From NCBI GenBank assembly GCA_016169945.1, contig JADLSH010000273.1, positions 2,647,001 through 2,711,000 on the forward strand: 64,000 nt of DNA, given 5' to 3'. The translations under genes were made by a program, and so were the position numbers. Position 1 is the stretch's first letter; every line of letters begins with the position of its first letter. The DNA is from Trachythela sp. YZ-2020 (lineage: Eukaryota > Cnidaria > Anthozoa > Malacalcyonacea > Clavulariidae). Below, piece after piece: positions 24,415 through 36,617 of the stretch. Under the pieces are notes generated by a model, which saw nothing but the letters and a program-made list of their open reading frames with translations, did no database searches and was not told the DNA's origin.

Positions 24415-24538
24415 TGTAGTACAGTTAGTAGACTGGTGACTAATGACGTCATCATACGAATGTATATAAGTGTGTAAGCACTCATTAATAAAGGCATTAT
24501 ATTACAAGTCCACGTGTAGCACTGACTTAACGACACTA
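24415..24538 (+). repeat. 5' LTR of Ty3/gypsy element
   Basis: 124 bp from tgtagtacag to cgacacta, matching 28605-28732 with few differences. Contains TGACGTCA at 24444-24451, a TATA-like tatataa at 24463 and a polyadenylation signal aataaa at 24487-24492. It is followed by ttggcgacgat, a likely primer-binding site. Confidence 0.8.
24444..24451. promoter_or_regulatory. CRE-type palindrome TGACGTCA in the LTR
   Basis: An exact TGACGTCA lies about 19 bp before a TATA-like box, and is conserved in the 3' LTR (28634-28641). This is the classical site for CREB/ATF-type factors; use in this element is inferred. Confidence 0.5.
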
Positions 24539-24563
24539 AATATTGGCGACGATTTTTCTTCAA

Positions 24564-27500
24564 ATGGCTGAATACACACTGCCACCGCCCTCTAAATTTA
24601 ACTCAGCAGCACCTGACCTGTTTATCGAGTGGCAGCAGTGGTTGAATGCTTTTAAAATATATGCCACAGCGACAGAACTCGTCAAGAAGTCAGACGAAAT
24701 TCAACGAGCTACATTGCTGCATTGTCTTGGACCAGCTACACAAATGATCTTGAAGATTTGCCTGGTGATAAGAGAACATATAAAGAAGCCGAAGCCGTGC
24801 TAGAATCCTGTGAATTTGATCAACTTGAAAGTGAAATGATTCGCGATCAAATCGTAGCGAGGTGTCACTCGAAGAAATTAAAAGAACATTTACTTCAACA
24901 GGAAACGCTTGACTTAAATAAGGCAATTCGAATTGCCAGAACAACCGAGAGTGCTGAGCAAGAAGTCCAGCTAAAGGCTGGAACTAAAGAAAACCTCATA
25001 GTATTCAATCGTTTGGGCTCGACGGCCTCGACCGTACGAAGAGGCAAGCATGACGAAACAAAGAGAGGCTTTGCCTGTTTCAGATGTGTGGGCAAAGATG
25101 GTCATACTGCAGACAAGTGTGGAGCAATTTCGTTAAATTGCAGAAAATTCGGGAAGGTGGGACACCTTGCTCGTGTTTGCCGTTTGTCAGAACAACGACG
25201 AAGTAATACAGAGAAGCCAAGAGGAAATAAGAAATATCAGAAGTCGAGAAAGATTCGGGCAGTGACATCCAGCAGTTGGTTGCAAGAATCTACATCAGAA
25301 GACGACGACGACTTCGAACCTGTCCGACGACTGAATAGTGAAGATGGTTCTGTTCAAGTAGCCATAAATGGGCAGAAAATTAAAATGGTAGTAGACCCGG
25401 GAAGCAAGCAGAACATTATATCATCCAGACTTTACAAAGCCTTGTTCAGATTGTGAGCTGAAACCAACGAAGAATAATTTCATCGCTTATGGGCAACAAG
25501 CGCCATTTAAGTGCCTGGGTCGTTTTCAAGCTACAATACAATCAGGAATAAACAATTATGTAAATGCTAGAGTATATTATGTTATTGAAAGTGAAGCAGA
25601 GTCACTGCTTGGTAGAGAATCTAGTTTTAGTCTCGAAATAATTAAACAATTTAAAGTAGACTCTAATAATAATAATCTAAAGAAAGACATTTTCTCTAGT
25701 GAAAACTGTAAAGAAGAAAGTATTGAATCATTACTGCATGAATTTAGTGATATATTTAACGGTATTGGTAATGTTACTGATTATGAGCATACAATTCAGC
25801 TTGACCCCGAGGTCACACCAGTGGGCCAAAAGCTTCGAAGATTTCCACTAAGTCAAATTAAAGCAGTGAAGCAGATATTATCGAAGAAGTGCCAGTTAGT
25901 CCGTGGGTATCTAATATTGTTGTAGTACCCAAGCAAAATGGAGATATCCGGGTATGCTGCGATTTTAGGGATGTTAATAAAGCAATAATTGGGGAACGTT
26001 ATATCTTACCTAAGGTAGAAGACACGTTAAATTCAATGCATGGCTCTAAATTTTTCGCTAAGATAGATGCTAGAAGCGTTTTTTTTCAAATGAGTTTAGC
26101 CGAAGAATCTAGGTATGTAGCTAACAACTTTTATAACCCCCAGAGTATGTTATAGATTTAAACGCTCGCCATTTGGTTTAAATGATATGAGTGAATCGTT
26201 CCAGAAGATGATGGAGCAGATTCTATTTGGTGTAGAGAAAGTAGAAATTTCTATTGACGATGTAATTGTTCATGCGGATTCTATGCACGATTTAGTTAAA
26301 CGACTAAGGCTTGTTTTCGAAAGATTTCGTGAGCGCAATTTGACCTTGAACAGAGGTAAATGTGAGTTTGGCTTAAGTGAAATTACTGTATTAGGGCATG
26401 TGATGTCTGCCGAAGGCATTAAGTCGGATCCTAGAAAAACAGAGGCTATACAACAGACTCCTCCACCGAAAAACCTAGCCGAATTACGAGCATTTTTAGG
26501 GACTTGCGGCTGTATGTGTCTAAATTTATTCAAGATTATGCTAACATTGTTGAACCACTAAGGAAGCTCATTCCTAAAGAAACCAAGTGGGAGTGGAGTG
26601 AAGGTCAAGTAAAATCGTTTAATTTATTGAAACAGGCGTTAAGTAGTGAGCCCGTATTAGCATGTTTTTAAATGGATAGACCCATTTTTGTCATTACTGA
26701 TGCTAGTCCAGTAGGACTGGGAGCAATATTGTTGCAGTTGCAGGATGACGGAGAGAAAAAAACAGTCGCATACATTAGTAAAACACTAAGTGAAGTAGAG
26801 CGTAGATATTCCCAGATTGAACGTGAAGCTCTAGCTATTGTATGGGCAGTGGAGCGTTTTCATAATTACCTTTATGGTAATCAGTTTACATTGCTTACTG
26901 ATAACAAACCATTGTCAAGTATGTTTAATCGAGATTCCAGAAAAATATTACCTCCAAGAATACAACGTTTAAGTTGGAGATTACAACAATACAAATACGA
27001 AATCAAACATGTTGCAGGCCGAAATAATATTGCCGATTCGATATCCCGATTGCCTTCTAGGGATAGTGAGACGTCCTGTCTTTCGGAATTTTGCGATGAA
27101 TATGTTCGTTTTGTGATTAGTTCGAATGCCGTTAGTTTAGGAGCAATTTCGCTCTCAGATATAAAGCGCGAAACAAAGAAAGATTCTGTTCTCTCTAAGC
27201 TATGTGAATGTGTTGAGAAGGGAAATTGGTCGGCTTATGCCAAAGACAAAAAGGTCATGCCTTTACGTAATGAAATGTCAGTACATGATGACATTCTTCT
27301 TAGAGGAAACCGTATATTTGTACCTTCGTCATTGCAAAATAATATTTTGAAGTTAGCACATGAAACACATTTGGGTATTGTCAAAACCAAACAATTGCTT
27401 AGACAAAAGTTTTATTGGGTTGGAATGGATAAGGACATTGAGCAATTAGTTAAGAATTGTGACGTTTGTATAATCAATCAACTATTAAACGCAAATGTGC

Positions 27501-28550
27501 CTTTGCAAAATGTTCCATTGCCCGAGGGCCCATGGAAAAAGGGCGCAGTGGACATTGTAGGTCCAATTGACGGCAAATATATGGTCACATACATCGATTA
27601 TTATTTCTCTTACCCAGAAGCGATAGTTGTTAAGGATATTTCTAGTCAAAACATCATCAGAGTCCTGTCTTCAATATTTTCTCGATTCGGGTATCCGGAT
27701 TAAATCGTGTCCGATATTGGCAAACAGTTTGTAAGTTCGGCATTAAACATGTGCGATGTAGTCCGTATTATCCTAGAAGTAACGGAAAGATTGAGTGTTC
27801 TCATAGATACCTCTAGAAGAATTTAAGGTCTGTTGTAGCGAAAGGCAAATCGTGGGAAGATTCGATGAGCCAAATACTCATGTCTTACCGGTCAACTCCT
27901 CAATTAGGAAGCGGCGAAACTCCCGTTAAGTTCATGTTTGGCAGAGAAATTCGAACAAAATTGCCGGAAATTAATTTGGAAAGCGGTAATAGAAAGTCGA
28001 AGAATAGTGTTCGCTTAAGATACGAAACTTATCAGGCGCGTATGAAAAAATATCATGATAGGAAATGGCATGTCCGAGCATAAATTCAAAGTAGGAGATA
28101 ATGTATTTATTCCAAATAGAGTGCAAGCTAAGCTAGAATCGAGATTCTCGGATATCCGTATTATATCTCGGATATGCTATTAAGGAGCGCGTGGGAAATA
28201 TTCGTTTAAGGTAGTAAATATTTCAAACGGGAAAGAGTATGTACGTAATCAAAAGCATTTAAAGCATACCTTTCAAAGTATGAATAATGATTATAGAATG
28301 GATGATAGGAATAGCACATTATGTAAAATTAGATATCGATGATTCGGTAAATGAGGGTGAGCTTATCCCAAAAGAAAGAAGTTCTAACGATGTTGTAACT
28401 AGTGGAAAAATTAATAAAAAAATTAGTAAAAATATTCCTAGTTTAGAAAATGAACAAACGAAACAAAATGATAAGCGAGTGACGAGCAGATCAGGTCGTA
28501 TAGTAAAACCTAATAAAAAATATGATTTTCTTTATTTTCTATGTAAATAG
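24564..28550 (+). pseudogene. gag-pol of the gypsy element, interrupted
   Basis: Gag starts at ATG 24564 (MAEYTLPPPSKF) and shifts frame near 24760. The gag C-terminal part (to 25456) has two zinc-knuckle-like motifs: CFRCVGKDGHTADKC has one extra residue before the His, and the second has lost its second Cys. The protease motif reads DPG instead of D-T/S-G. Reverse transcriptase (about 25890-26560) is split by a stop at 26153-26155 and by frame changes, and keeps an SIDD catalytic-type box. RNase H starts VITDASPVGLGAILL (about 26690). The integrase zinc region (H-x-H...CDVC, about 27360-27470) and catalytic core follow, with a stop after GYPD at 27701-27703 and further shifts up to the last Glu region. 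A tail frame (28287-28550) is basic. These breaks are old, scattered and of several kinds. Confidence 0.8.
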
Positions 28551-28604
28551 TTAGTAAGTACTTAAATTACAATATAATTAATTATATCTAAATTCCAGGA
28601 GATA

Positions 28605-28732
28605 TGCAGTATAGTTAGTAGACTGGTGACCAATGACGTCATCATACGAATGTATATCAGCGTGTTATAAACCTCTCATTAATAAAGGCATTATATTACA
28701 AGTCCACGTGTAGCACTGACTTCCCGACACTA
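28605..28732 (+). repeat. 3' LTR of Ty3/gypsy element
   Basis: Starts tgcagtatagttagtagact and ends cgacacta. Preceded by a short purine-rich ccaggagat. It differs from the 5' LTR by scattered substitutions and a few extra bases near 28670. Confidence 0.8.
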
Positions 28733-29720
28733 CAATTACTATATAATGCAATTGTCGTCAAGATGCAATATCGAAGCTGCTATACCTGTCCATCGGCAAA
28801 CAAAGTCTTTTTGGAGCAAATTTAAAATGCGGCATTTTAAATATGATAGTAAACAAATGATTTACAATCACAACTACTGTTGTGTTTCAACATGATCTGA
28901 AAATGAATTTTTCAAACTATTTTTGTGTTTTGGGTATTTATATTAAACAACGGTGCGTCAGTTATAAGTATTGACAAAACAATTTTGTTATTTCTGTGTC
29001 TTTTTATGCTCTTTTTTCTCTAAATAGGCATGTTTAGAGGGAACGTTTGATAGTAAATCAGCAGCTCAAATTGCAGAAAATGCCATTTCTGGGCTTCAAA
29101 TTTGAAACCCCTGGGGGGCATATCCCCGAACCCCCTAGTTTTAAAATGCCTTTTCCCACGGTGACATCTTTCCCCTGGCCTGAATTGATGCTTGTCATAC
29201 AAAATCCTCGTCTGCGCAAAGATATGCCGAATCTCAAAAATTATGTGGAATTGACTTGTCAACTGGGAATGACCACACCCAGATATCACGCCCATTTGCC
29301 GGGCAAATGAGAATGAGATGTGGCTTCATCCACATCTGAAATGTGCCCCTTAAAAGCGTAAATTGAAGCGATTTTATTGGGACTAGAATCTCGGTTGGCA
29401 CACGCTGATAGTTTGATATAGTTTGAAAGCACAGGGAATTCACTACCAGTTAAAGCGCTGTGACGTCAAAAGGATAAAATAAATCAATTCGTGGAGATGC
29501 AGGGGTCCATGCCTCCACTGGTGTAATCCACCAATTAAATCTGTCATTTCGTCCTCGCCTCTCCAGGATGGGGATAATGCACCCCCTAACTTTACGAAAA
29601 ATAGACAGTTCGTTTTAAGTTTTGACCTGAAACGGCTAAAAGCAGCCGACTTTGAGTGTAAATGGGAGATTTGTCTATAATTTAGAATGTTTTGTCGGAA
29701 ATTTTGGAGGTTTGCTCCCC
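28733..29720. other. No gene; fragments of dispersed repeats
   Basis: The block gcagaaaatgccatttctgg followed by cctggggggcatatccccga (29070-29130) and another with caccccctaactttacgaaa (about 29580) have the look of old multi-copy elements. Frames here lack recognisable domains. Confidence 0.4.
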
Positions 29721-29725
29721 CCCAC

Positions 29726-29866
29726 ACATATTAACACCGCCTTATCGCTGGGGCACAGGAGGAAAGCTGTGGAAACTGACTTGGTTCTGATGGGGGCCCC
29801 ACCAGAAACAAGTCAGTTTCCACAGCTTTCCTCCTGTGTCCCAGCGATAAGGCGGTGTTAATATGT
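29726..29866. repeat. Loop-less 141-bp hairpin
   Basis: The two 70-bp arms are complementary with about three mismatches and meet at gggggcccc (centre near 29796). Arm sequence includes caccgccttatcgctgggg and ggaaagctgtggaaactgac. There is essentially no loop, unlike a microRNA precursor; a palindromic element or recent inverted duplication is more likely. Confidence 0.75.
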
Positions 29867-30094
29867 ATTAAATATATTAATCGACGTCAACCCGCAAACA
29901 GGCGTTAGCCTTATATATGTCTTCTATTTGAGTATTCTTATATTGTTTTGAGTATTCTTATATTCCAAGCAAGGTCGAGTATACCAGAAGAGTAATGCAT
30001 GTTTATAGTCCAGTAGCATATAATTACTTATGTAAATTGACACGTAATTCAGTCTTCGGACTGCCATGTGTAAATTTTTAATAAACTTTCCTTC

Positions 30095-30112
30095 TCTCTC
30101 TCTCTCTCTTGT
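30095..30112 (+). repeat. (TC)n microsatellite
   Basis: A run of ctctctctctctctctct following 'cttccttctct'. Confidence 0.8.
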
Positions 30113-30548
30113 CTTTGATGATCAACCATGGTTAACACGCCAACAAGGCTATCTTTATATTCTCAGCTTAAAATATTTTTACTGCATGCATTTTGGTTTA
30201 CTTTGATTGTGTCCAGTTTGACCTGATATGTATTATAACTTTGGCCAAATGTTTTGGAATTACTAAATGGCGTTAAATGTGATATAAATTAGCATTTCAT
30301 TTTTAAATGAATGGACCCATATCTCTAGTGGAATGGCTGTAAAGCCGGCCGAATTTTACCAGGTATAGTGCGCTTTCACGTGATCAATATTTGAAGATTT
30401 TTGTCATTTAAGAATGCATAATGTGGATATGAGTCCCCCATTCTAAGTTTGTTTTACTCATTACAAGATATTTTGGACAAAACGACGCCCATTCTATGAA
30501 AAAATTATCAAACAAACAAGCAAGCAAGCAACAAACAAACAAACAAAC

Positions 30549-31550
30549 GGATGTGGATAAAAGGCGGACCCGGACTGGCGGGCGCGGACTGGTGGACCCG
30601 GACTGGCGGACGCGGACTGGCGAAATGACATATTATATACTTGCCATTCTTAAACTGTATTGTGTCATATAATATATGTGAAAATTAAACAGTAATCAGG
30701 ATGGCGATTACTCTCATACGCAGATCTTTAGCGGTTTGTGTCCGCCACTAACGTGCGGTATAACTTAGGTATACGTAGTAGACTAGCCTGGGAGGGTATG
30801 TTCGAGAATGTTGTTTGAGAAACGCAAAGAGAGCATCTTTTTAAATATTTCAAAACTTCCGAGTCTTGATTTCCAGTTTCTTTATTAATTCAGCCTCCTG
30901 ACGCACATATATAATACATATATTAAGGAAATGTTATGTATCTATATTGAAAATGTGTGAGATTTCCCGAAACTACTTCCTCGAAGTTTTCTTGAGTGGT
31001 CTTGTTTAATATTATTTAATCAACAAATCAGTTTTACCTACCATTGTTAAGCATAGTTATAATTTATTGTAGTTGAGTTTGGTATTAAACACGATCCCAT
31101 GAATATCAGCTTTTTTAATATTTAAAAAGTTGCGAGAGGCTAAATCAGCGAGTCTGGTTGTCCCAGTCCGCGAGAACGCGTCCGCCAGTCCGCGTCCGCA
31201 AGTCCGCGTCCGCAAGTCCGCGTCCGCAAGTCCGCGTCCGCAAGTCCGCGTCCGCAAGTCCGCGTCCGCAAGTCCGCATCCGCAAGTCCGCGTCCGCAAG
31301 TCCGCGTCCGCAAGTCCGCGTCTGCGTCTGCAAGTCTGCGTTCGTAAGTCCGCGTCTGCAAGTCCGCGTCCGCAAGTCCGCGTCCGCAAGTCCGCGTCCG
31401 CAAGTCCGCGTCCGCAAGTCCGCGTCCGCAAGTCCGCGTCCGCAAGTCCGCGTCCGCAAGTCCGCGTCCGCAAGTCCGCGTCCGCAAGTCCGCGTCCGCA
31501 AGTCCGCGTCCGCCAGTCTGCCAGTCCGGGTCCGCCTTTTATCCACACCC
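30549..31550. mobile_element. 1-kb inverted-repeat unit inside (AAAC)n runs
   Basis: ggatgtggataaaaggcgga at 30549 is mirrored at about 31519-31550 (tccgccttttatccacaccc). Both ends are followed inward by ggacccggactggc-type sequence. Outside on each side are (caaa)n tracts in the same orientation (30510-30548 and 31552-31620), as expected if the unit inserted into an AAAC microsatellite. Confidence 0.6.
31180..31515. repeat. 14-bp GC-rich minisatellite
   Basis: About 23 tandem copies of aagtccgcgtccgc, with a variant patch (gtctgcgtctgcaagtctgc) near 31320-31365. Because 14 is not a multiple of three and the unit has no stop in any frame, long open frames appear in several frames on both strands; these are artefacts. 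It is a sharp GC island in an AT-rich region. Confidence 0.9.
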
Positions 31551-31559
31551 GAAACAAAC

Positions 31560-32390
31560 AAACAAACAAAAAAACAAGCAAAAAACAAACAAAGAAACAA
31601 AGAAACAAACAAACAAACAGACAAACAGACACACAAAACAAACAAGTGTGTCCCTAGTGAAGTTCATCCGACATGGCGGCGATAACGTAAAGTGAAATCC
31701 ACCTAGATGAGGTAAATATACTTTACAAAATTTCGCTTGGCGGAAAACATACTTTATCCATCGCAATAAATATCTTATCAAGCAATCCAATAATTATTTT
31801 CTCGACAGCTATGGTGCGACAAATGAGAATATTAAATCATTTCTCTCTGCGCGAATTTTCACTTTTCAATTCTGCCCTATTCAAATTACAGTAAAAATTT
31901 CGACACCATGTAGAATTAAGGAATTAATTAGTTAAAAAAGCGGGCCCAATAACGTCCGAAATTTCTGGAAATATTTGCAATAAAAGCTGAACAATGTTGA
32001 TCAGTTAATATAGAGGTGATGGTGCTAAACTGTTTTGGCATTTATATTATGCATAAAATTTGAAAATATCAAAAATATTCAACCGCGTATATGTTTCATT
32101 TTACTACGGAAAGAAAATATTCGTTCTATAAAATGATCCACATATTGGACAGCAATTGACTCCAAATGCAAATAATGTCAGGAAGCAGTATTTCAGATGG
32201 TGTCTCAATTACTTGAAAGATTCAGTCTCTTAGTATACAGTTACTGTAGTTTCGATACAAACCAAACAAACTATTGTAGAGTACTACGTATACTGGACTC
32301 TCGCGTTTGGTATAGAACCTTGAATACGCGCGTGTTTGAAATTTCTATTTTCGGGTTATTGAAAAATAATGAATTTCTGTATATATCATG
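31560..32390. other. No gene recognised
   Basis: After the (caaa)n tract the sequence is AT-rich with only short frames and no repeat seen elsewhere in the window. Confidence 0.4.
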
Positions 32391-32396
32391 CATGCT

Positions 32397-33275
32397 TAGG
32401 TGTGGACCATTGGAAAAGTGATTGGAGGGGGTTGGGGGGGGGGAATATTTTCCCATGCCCGAAATTTCTCGGCTACTTTGGCTTTGCAGGAATTTTGTGA
32501 CCAAACTATATGCATGAATGTTTTTCCATGAATCTCTGAGGCGTGATGCGGCAAAAGATTTCCAGTACTTTCGCATGAATGAATTATTTGCAAAAAGGTA
32601 CCATATTCAATAAATATCATACCTTACCAGTGATAATGTACAAGTAATGCAACAACATCTACTCAATTTACCATACTGGGACGTGCAGTGGCGGCAACTG
32701 CCCCCCTCCGACCTTGATATAAAATAGACAACGGCGGCAACTGCCCCCCCCCCCCCACAAGTTATGTGAGAAACATATTTTATAGTTTTAAATTTAAATC
32801 CACATTTCTTCACAAAAGTGCTTATCTGATGTCATGGATTTAAAAAATATAAAGCACTTAATTATATGAAAACTCGATAATATTTTTAAGAGTAAACCAA
32901 GTTATTGTATTGCTGTATATATAGTAGACATACTATGAAACATGTACATTTGTTCAGTTCGTTTTTTGATATGAAGTAAAAACATTCTTGGAAATAAATA
33001 CTGATATATATTTCTGTTATTTTAATAATCTTATAACGACATCGTTTGAATATAAAACAATAATATTTATCGCTTCCACATATTTAATATTCTTTGCACT
33101 ATAAAAATAAAGCTTGTTCCCATTTTCAAAACATTGATCTAATGCTATTTTTACTTTGTAGTGCAGGAACATTTTTTCCACGAATTCAATCTTGCATGAA
33201 TCTTTTCTCTTTCCTTTTCCCTTGCGCGATATTTTTTGTCCTCCCATTCATTACTTTTCTAATGGTCCGTCCTTT
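32397..33275. mobile_element. TIR element with ggaccatt(a/g)gaaaagt ends
   Basis: Left end ggaccattggaaaagtgatt (32403) and complement of the right end (ggaccattagaaaagtaatg, about 33245-33265) correspond. The right half recurs in segmental copy B ending near 42705, and a related family member is at 5061-5835. Confidence 0.5.
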
Positions 33276-33368
33276 ATAGAATCATAACAAACGAGAACAT
33301 TTTAGTCAGCTATTTTTTGTCAAAAATCCTTTTTAGGCGGTACAGTATATATAGTGAAAATAACCCTC

Positions 33369-33829
33369 TTTATTATATGGCTTTATGAATTCCGCGGTTC
33401 TGATTGCCTAGCGGTCCGATAAAAGCCGTATCCGGACCGTGGTCCGGATAACTAGTTATCCGGACCGGTGTCCCGGATTAAAAAATTAAAAATTTTAATT
33501 TTAATTTTAAAAATTCAAAAATTTAAAAAAATATATATTTAAAAATATATTTTTTAAATATTTTAAAAATTTTCTCAACATGAAAGGTGGCGAGAAATTC
33601 TTGTTTATGCCTTAATTAATTGAAGAATCAATCTCAAGAGCATCGAGGTTGTCTCAAGAGCCATATAATAAACAGTTTATTGATCTCGCTTGTTCGGTCT
33701 GTACAGTGAAATATCGGTCCTCTGTTTTTTAGAACGGACCGCGCTCGCTGCGCTCGCTTGGTCCGTACTAAAAATCCTCGGTCCGATATTTCACTGTACA
33801 GACCTCACGCTCGCTCAATAACCTATTAA
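33369..33829. mobile_element. Palindrome-rich insertion in copy A
   Basis: Absent from copy B at about 42797. Contains tttattatatggct mirrored at 33661 (agccatataataaac), a perfect 26-bp palindrome at 33441-33466 (halves ggtccggataact / agttatccggacc), an A/T block, and a large palindrome at 33695-33810 with arms ggtctgtacagtgaaatatc and a gcgctcgctgcgctcgct centre. No clean target duplication. Confidence 0.6.
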
Positions 33830-34389
33830 TATACATGCGAACGAGGCTTGACTAATTCTCTTTATCGCAAAATGAAAATTGTGAATTTCGTATACAACGT
33901 GTCTATTTTGGATGCATCTTCGTTGAGGTATTGTCGGGAAATTAGATTGTCCTTGTTACTGCTCAAGGTGTGAACATGCGTTTAGATCAGCAAAAAATGT
34001 TATTAAAATTTTTTTCATACATATGGATAAAGAAAATATCGTGTCAGGAAATTTTTTCGAAGTGTTAAATTTTTCGACTAGTTTAAACATTCTTTGGTCT
34101 TTATTGGTAGTGTAAAACAAATCTAAAATGGCGCATGCACCTATTTTGCGTGCTTCAATTACGCACAACTTCGCGTGAAGGCGGTGAAAACTTTTCAATT
34201 CGGTGATTCAGTCTAGTGTCATGTCGAACAATAGTTGTATTATCCATTGAGATCTATTAACCACTTCAGGTCTTCAAATTAATGAAGGCATGCATAATGT
34301 CCAGCACCGTCCTGATGGATGCAGCTGGTCTGTTTATGTTAAAAATTTTAAACAGTATTATCCATAAAATAAATAATACTCTTTATAAA

Positions 34390-35035
34390 AAGGTAAGGTA
34401 AGGTAAAACTTTATTTAGACACGCTAACCCCTTCAGTAATTATTGATTTCCAAGGGGGGCTTGATAAAATTTAGAATTACACACATAATTCATTTCTAGA
34501 TACATATATAAAAAGTTGAATTATATAATAGAAAAATAGTAGATAGTATAACAGGCTAGTTGCATGCACGTAAAAGCGAGTTGAAACTTATTAAGCTCTC
34601 CGCGCTTCTAATTTCAGTTGGTAGATTATTCCACAATTTAACACCGTTGAAAGCAAAACCTTTTTTTAAATATCCCGTTTTAGGAAAAGGAACATTTAGC
34701 TTCATGTCAGAATTTGTAATCGTAAATTGTAATCATGAGGTCTGACAACTGAAGCAATGGAAAATATTTCAGCAAGCGCTATAGGAGTAAAACATTGAAT
34801 TAATTTATAAATGAGTCGGGCTTTAGATTCTAATCTTCGTTCTTTAAGTGTTTTCCAACCGAGCGCGGTGAAAGCAGCCTCTGACCGACCGTGCTCGTTT
34901 GGATAGCCCATAATTATTCTTGCTGCTCTGTTTTTAAGACTCTGCAATTTATCAGGTAAAATATTGCCGATCGGATCCCACACTTCACAACAATCATCAA
35001 AATATGATTGAACCAAAGCGTTGTACACAGAGATA
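34390..35035 (-). pseudogene. LINE reverse-transcriptase C-terminal fragment, copy A
   Basis: Minus-strand frame with SYFDDCCEVWDPIG, LQSLKNRAARIIMG and ALGWKTLKERR, typical of the region after the catalytic core in non-LTR retrotransposons of the CR1/L2/Jockey type. The frame breaks before the C-terminus. The 3' end is an (acctt)n tail, seen on the plus strand as aaggtaaggtaaggt at about 34393. It is 5'-truncated, as is usual for LINE insertions. Confidence 0.75.
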
Positions 35036-36617
35036 AGAGTATAGAAAAATATAGATAAGAGTAAAGAAAGATGGAAACGAGGTTTGAGTTTCTGCTGTGA
35101 TAAAAATTGGGAATTCCTACAATGTGTCTATTTTTAATTCATTTGCTCAATTTGTGTCTGAAAATTAAATAATTTTATGCCGTTCGGGCTCTACAGTAGT
35201 CAGTTGTTGCATTAAAAAAAACACGAAATGTTGTGGCGGGTAAATTTTTAGGAAAGTTGTATTTTCATCTGCAAAGTTCGAGCGTAAAATCATGATTTTT
35301 TTCAATATTTTTACATCCTCTTCACATCTTAGCTCACCTATAGGCGGTGAAAGCGTTTGAATTTGATCATTCAGTATATAAATGTGTTGTCTAAACGATG
35401 GTAAAAATCTCTATCCATATCTATCTTCCGCTTGAGCATGCGCTTTTATTCAAATTGCCATATAAATAGAAGCATAACGGCCAGTCACGTCCAGACGCGT
35501 GCAGCTGGCCTTTATGTGTGGAATAATATTATCCATAAAAGAGATATAATACGTTCTATAAAGGAAGCTCAACAACCATATTAAGGTAGGAAAACAAGTG
35601 GAATTTGGCTTTTGCAATATTTTTCTTAATTTCAAACACATTCTAATAATATAGTGTTAAAGTTGCATGAACTGTAAGTCTGAATCTTTGCTTTAACGCG
35701 CGCAACGTCTCTATATAGTTTGTAATAGCAGTGCATGTATATACACGCATATGCACATTATAGCACAGACTGATTAGGCTGTGCGTAAACTATTAAATCC
35801 ACGCAGTTAAAAATTCTTATAAAATTATGTCTTTAAAAACACAGACACGATGCAAAATTTTAAACATTGTGCTACAGCTGTGTTTTAGTAATTTGACTTT
35901 ATATAGATTTATCATTATAAAAATATATCACGATGATGCACACAGTGGTGTAGAAGCTAGGGGGGGCGCTTGGGGGCTTAGCTCTCCTTCCTCAAGCTAT
36001 GGGAGGCTGAGTCCCCCTTCTTTTTTGCAAGAATGCTTGAGAATATACAATTTTTTCCATTATTTTCATTCTCCAAGCATCACTTAGCTACAACTATTTC
36101 AGGCATGAATATCGTATAGAGACATGTTATCATTGGATGGGGGGTAACATTCTCGTTTAGAGAGTCCACCTACTTGTGAATTTAGTTCTACAGCACTCGA
36201 TACACACAAACTCATTACACTTCAAACTTTCAAACCGAAAAATATCTGGCATTTTAAATATAAGTTGAGTCGGCCAGTCGGGGAGCGGATAATTTGTCTA
36301 TTTTGGACTTCGTGCAGTTTTTTTTGTTGGGAAATTAAATTGTCATTTTACTGTTCAAGGCGTGTAGTTGCGTTTAGATGAGCAAAAAGTGTGACTCAAA
36401 ATTGTTTGAAACATTTGAATAAAGAAAACACTGTCAGTTGAATTTTTCGAAGAGTTTTATTTGTATCTTCTCGTGAGTAAACGGGTGATTATTGCTTAGT
36501 AATATTGCATATATAATAATGTTGTTTAATTTTTATTGGGAATGGAAAAGAAATCTAAAATAGTGGACCATATTCGTATTTTGCGCGCTTCAATTACGAA
36601 AAACGTTGACTGAAGGC

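Larger units (their letters stand above)
24415..28732 (+). mobile_element. Ty3/gypsy LTR retrotransposon, decayed
   Basis: A 4.3-kb element bounded by 124/128-bp LTRs, with gag, protease, reverse transcriptase, RNase H and integrase in the usual Ty3/gypsy order. Both LTRs keep the same promoter motifs. A clear target duplication was not found (ttact occurs near both ends but not at a clean boundary). The coding part is interrupted in several places, so the copy is not autonomous. Confidence 0.85.

Noticed and set aside
24415..28732. Functional gypsy element with a clean target duplication
   Set aside because: Several frame breaks and a changed protease motif are present, and the bases flanking the LTRs do not give a clear matching pair.
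29726..29866. microRNA precursor
   Set aside because: The arms are too long and meet without a loop; a palindromic repeat is more likely.
31057..31685. Long overlapping reading frames on both strands (up to 194 codons)
   Set aside because: They arise from a 14-bp repeat that has no stop codon in any frame; the composition is purely periodic.
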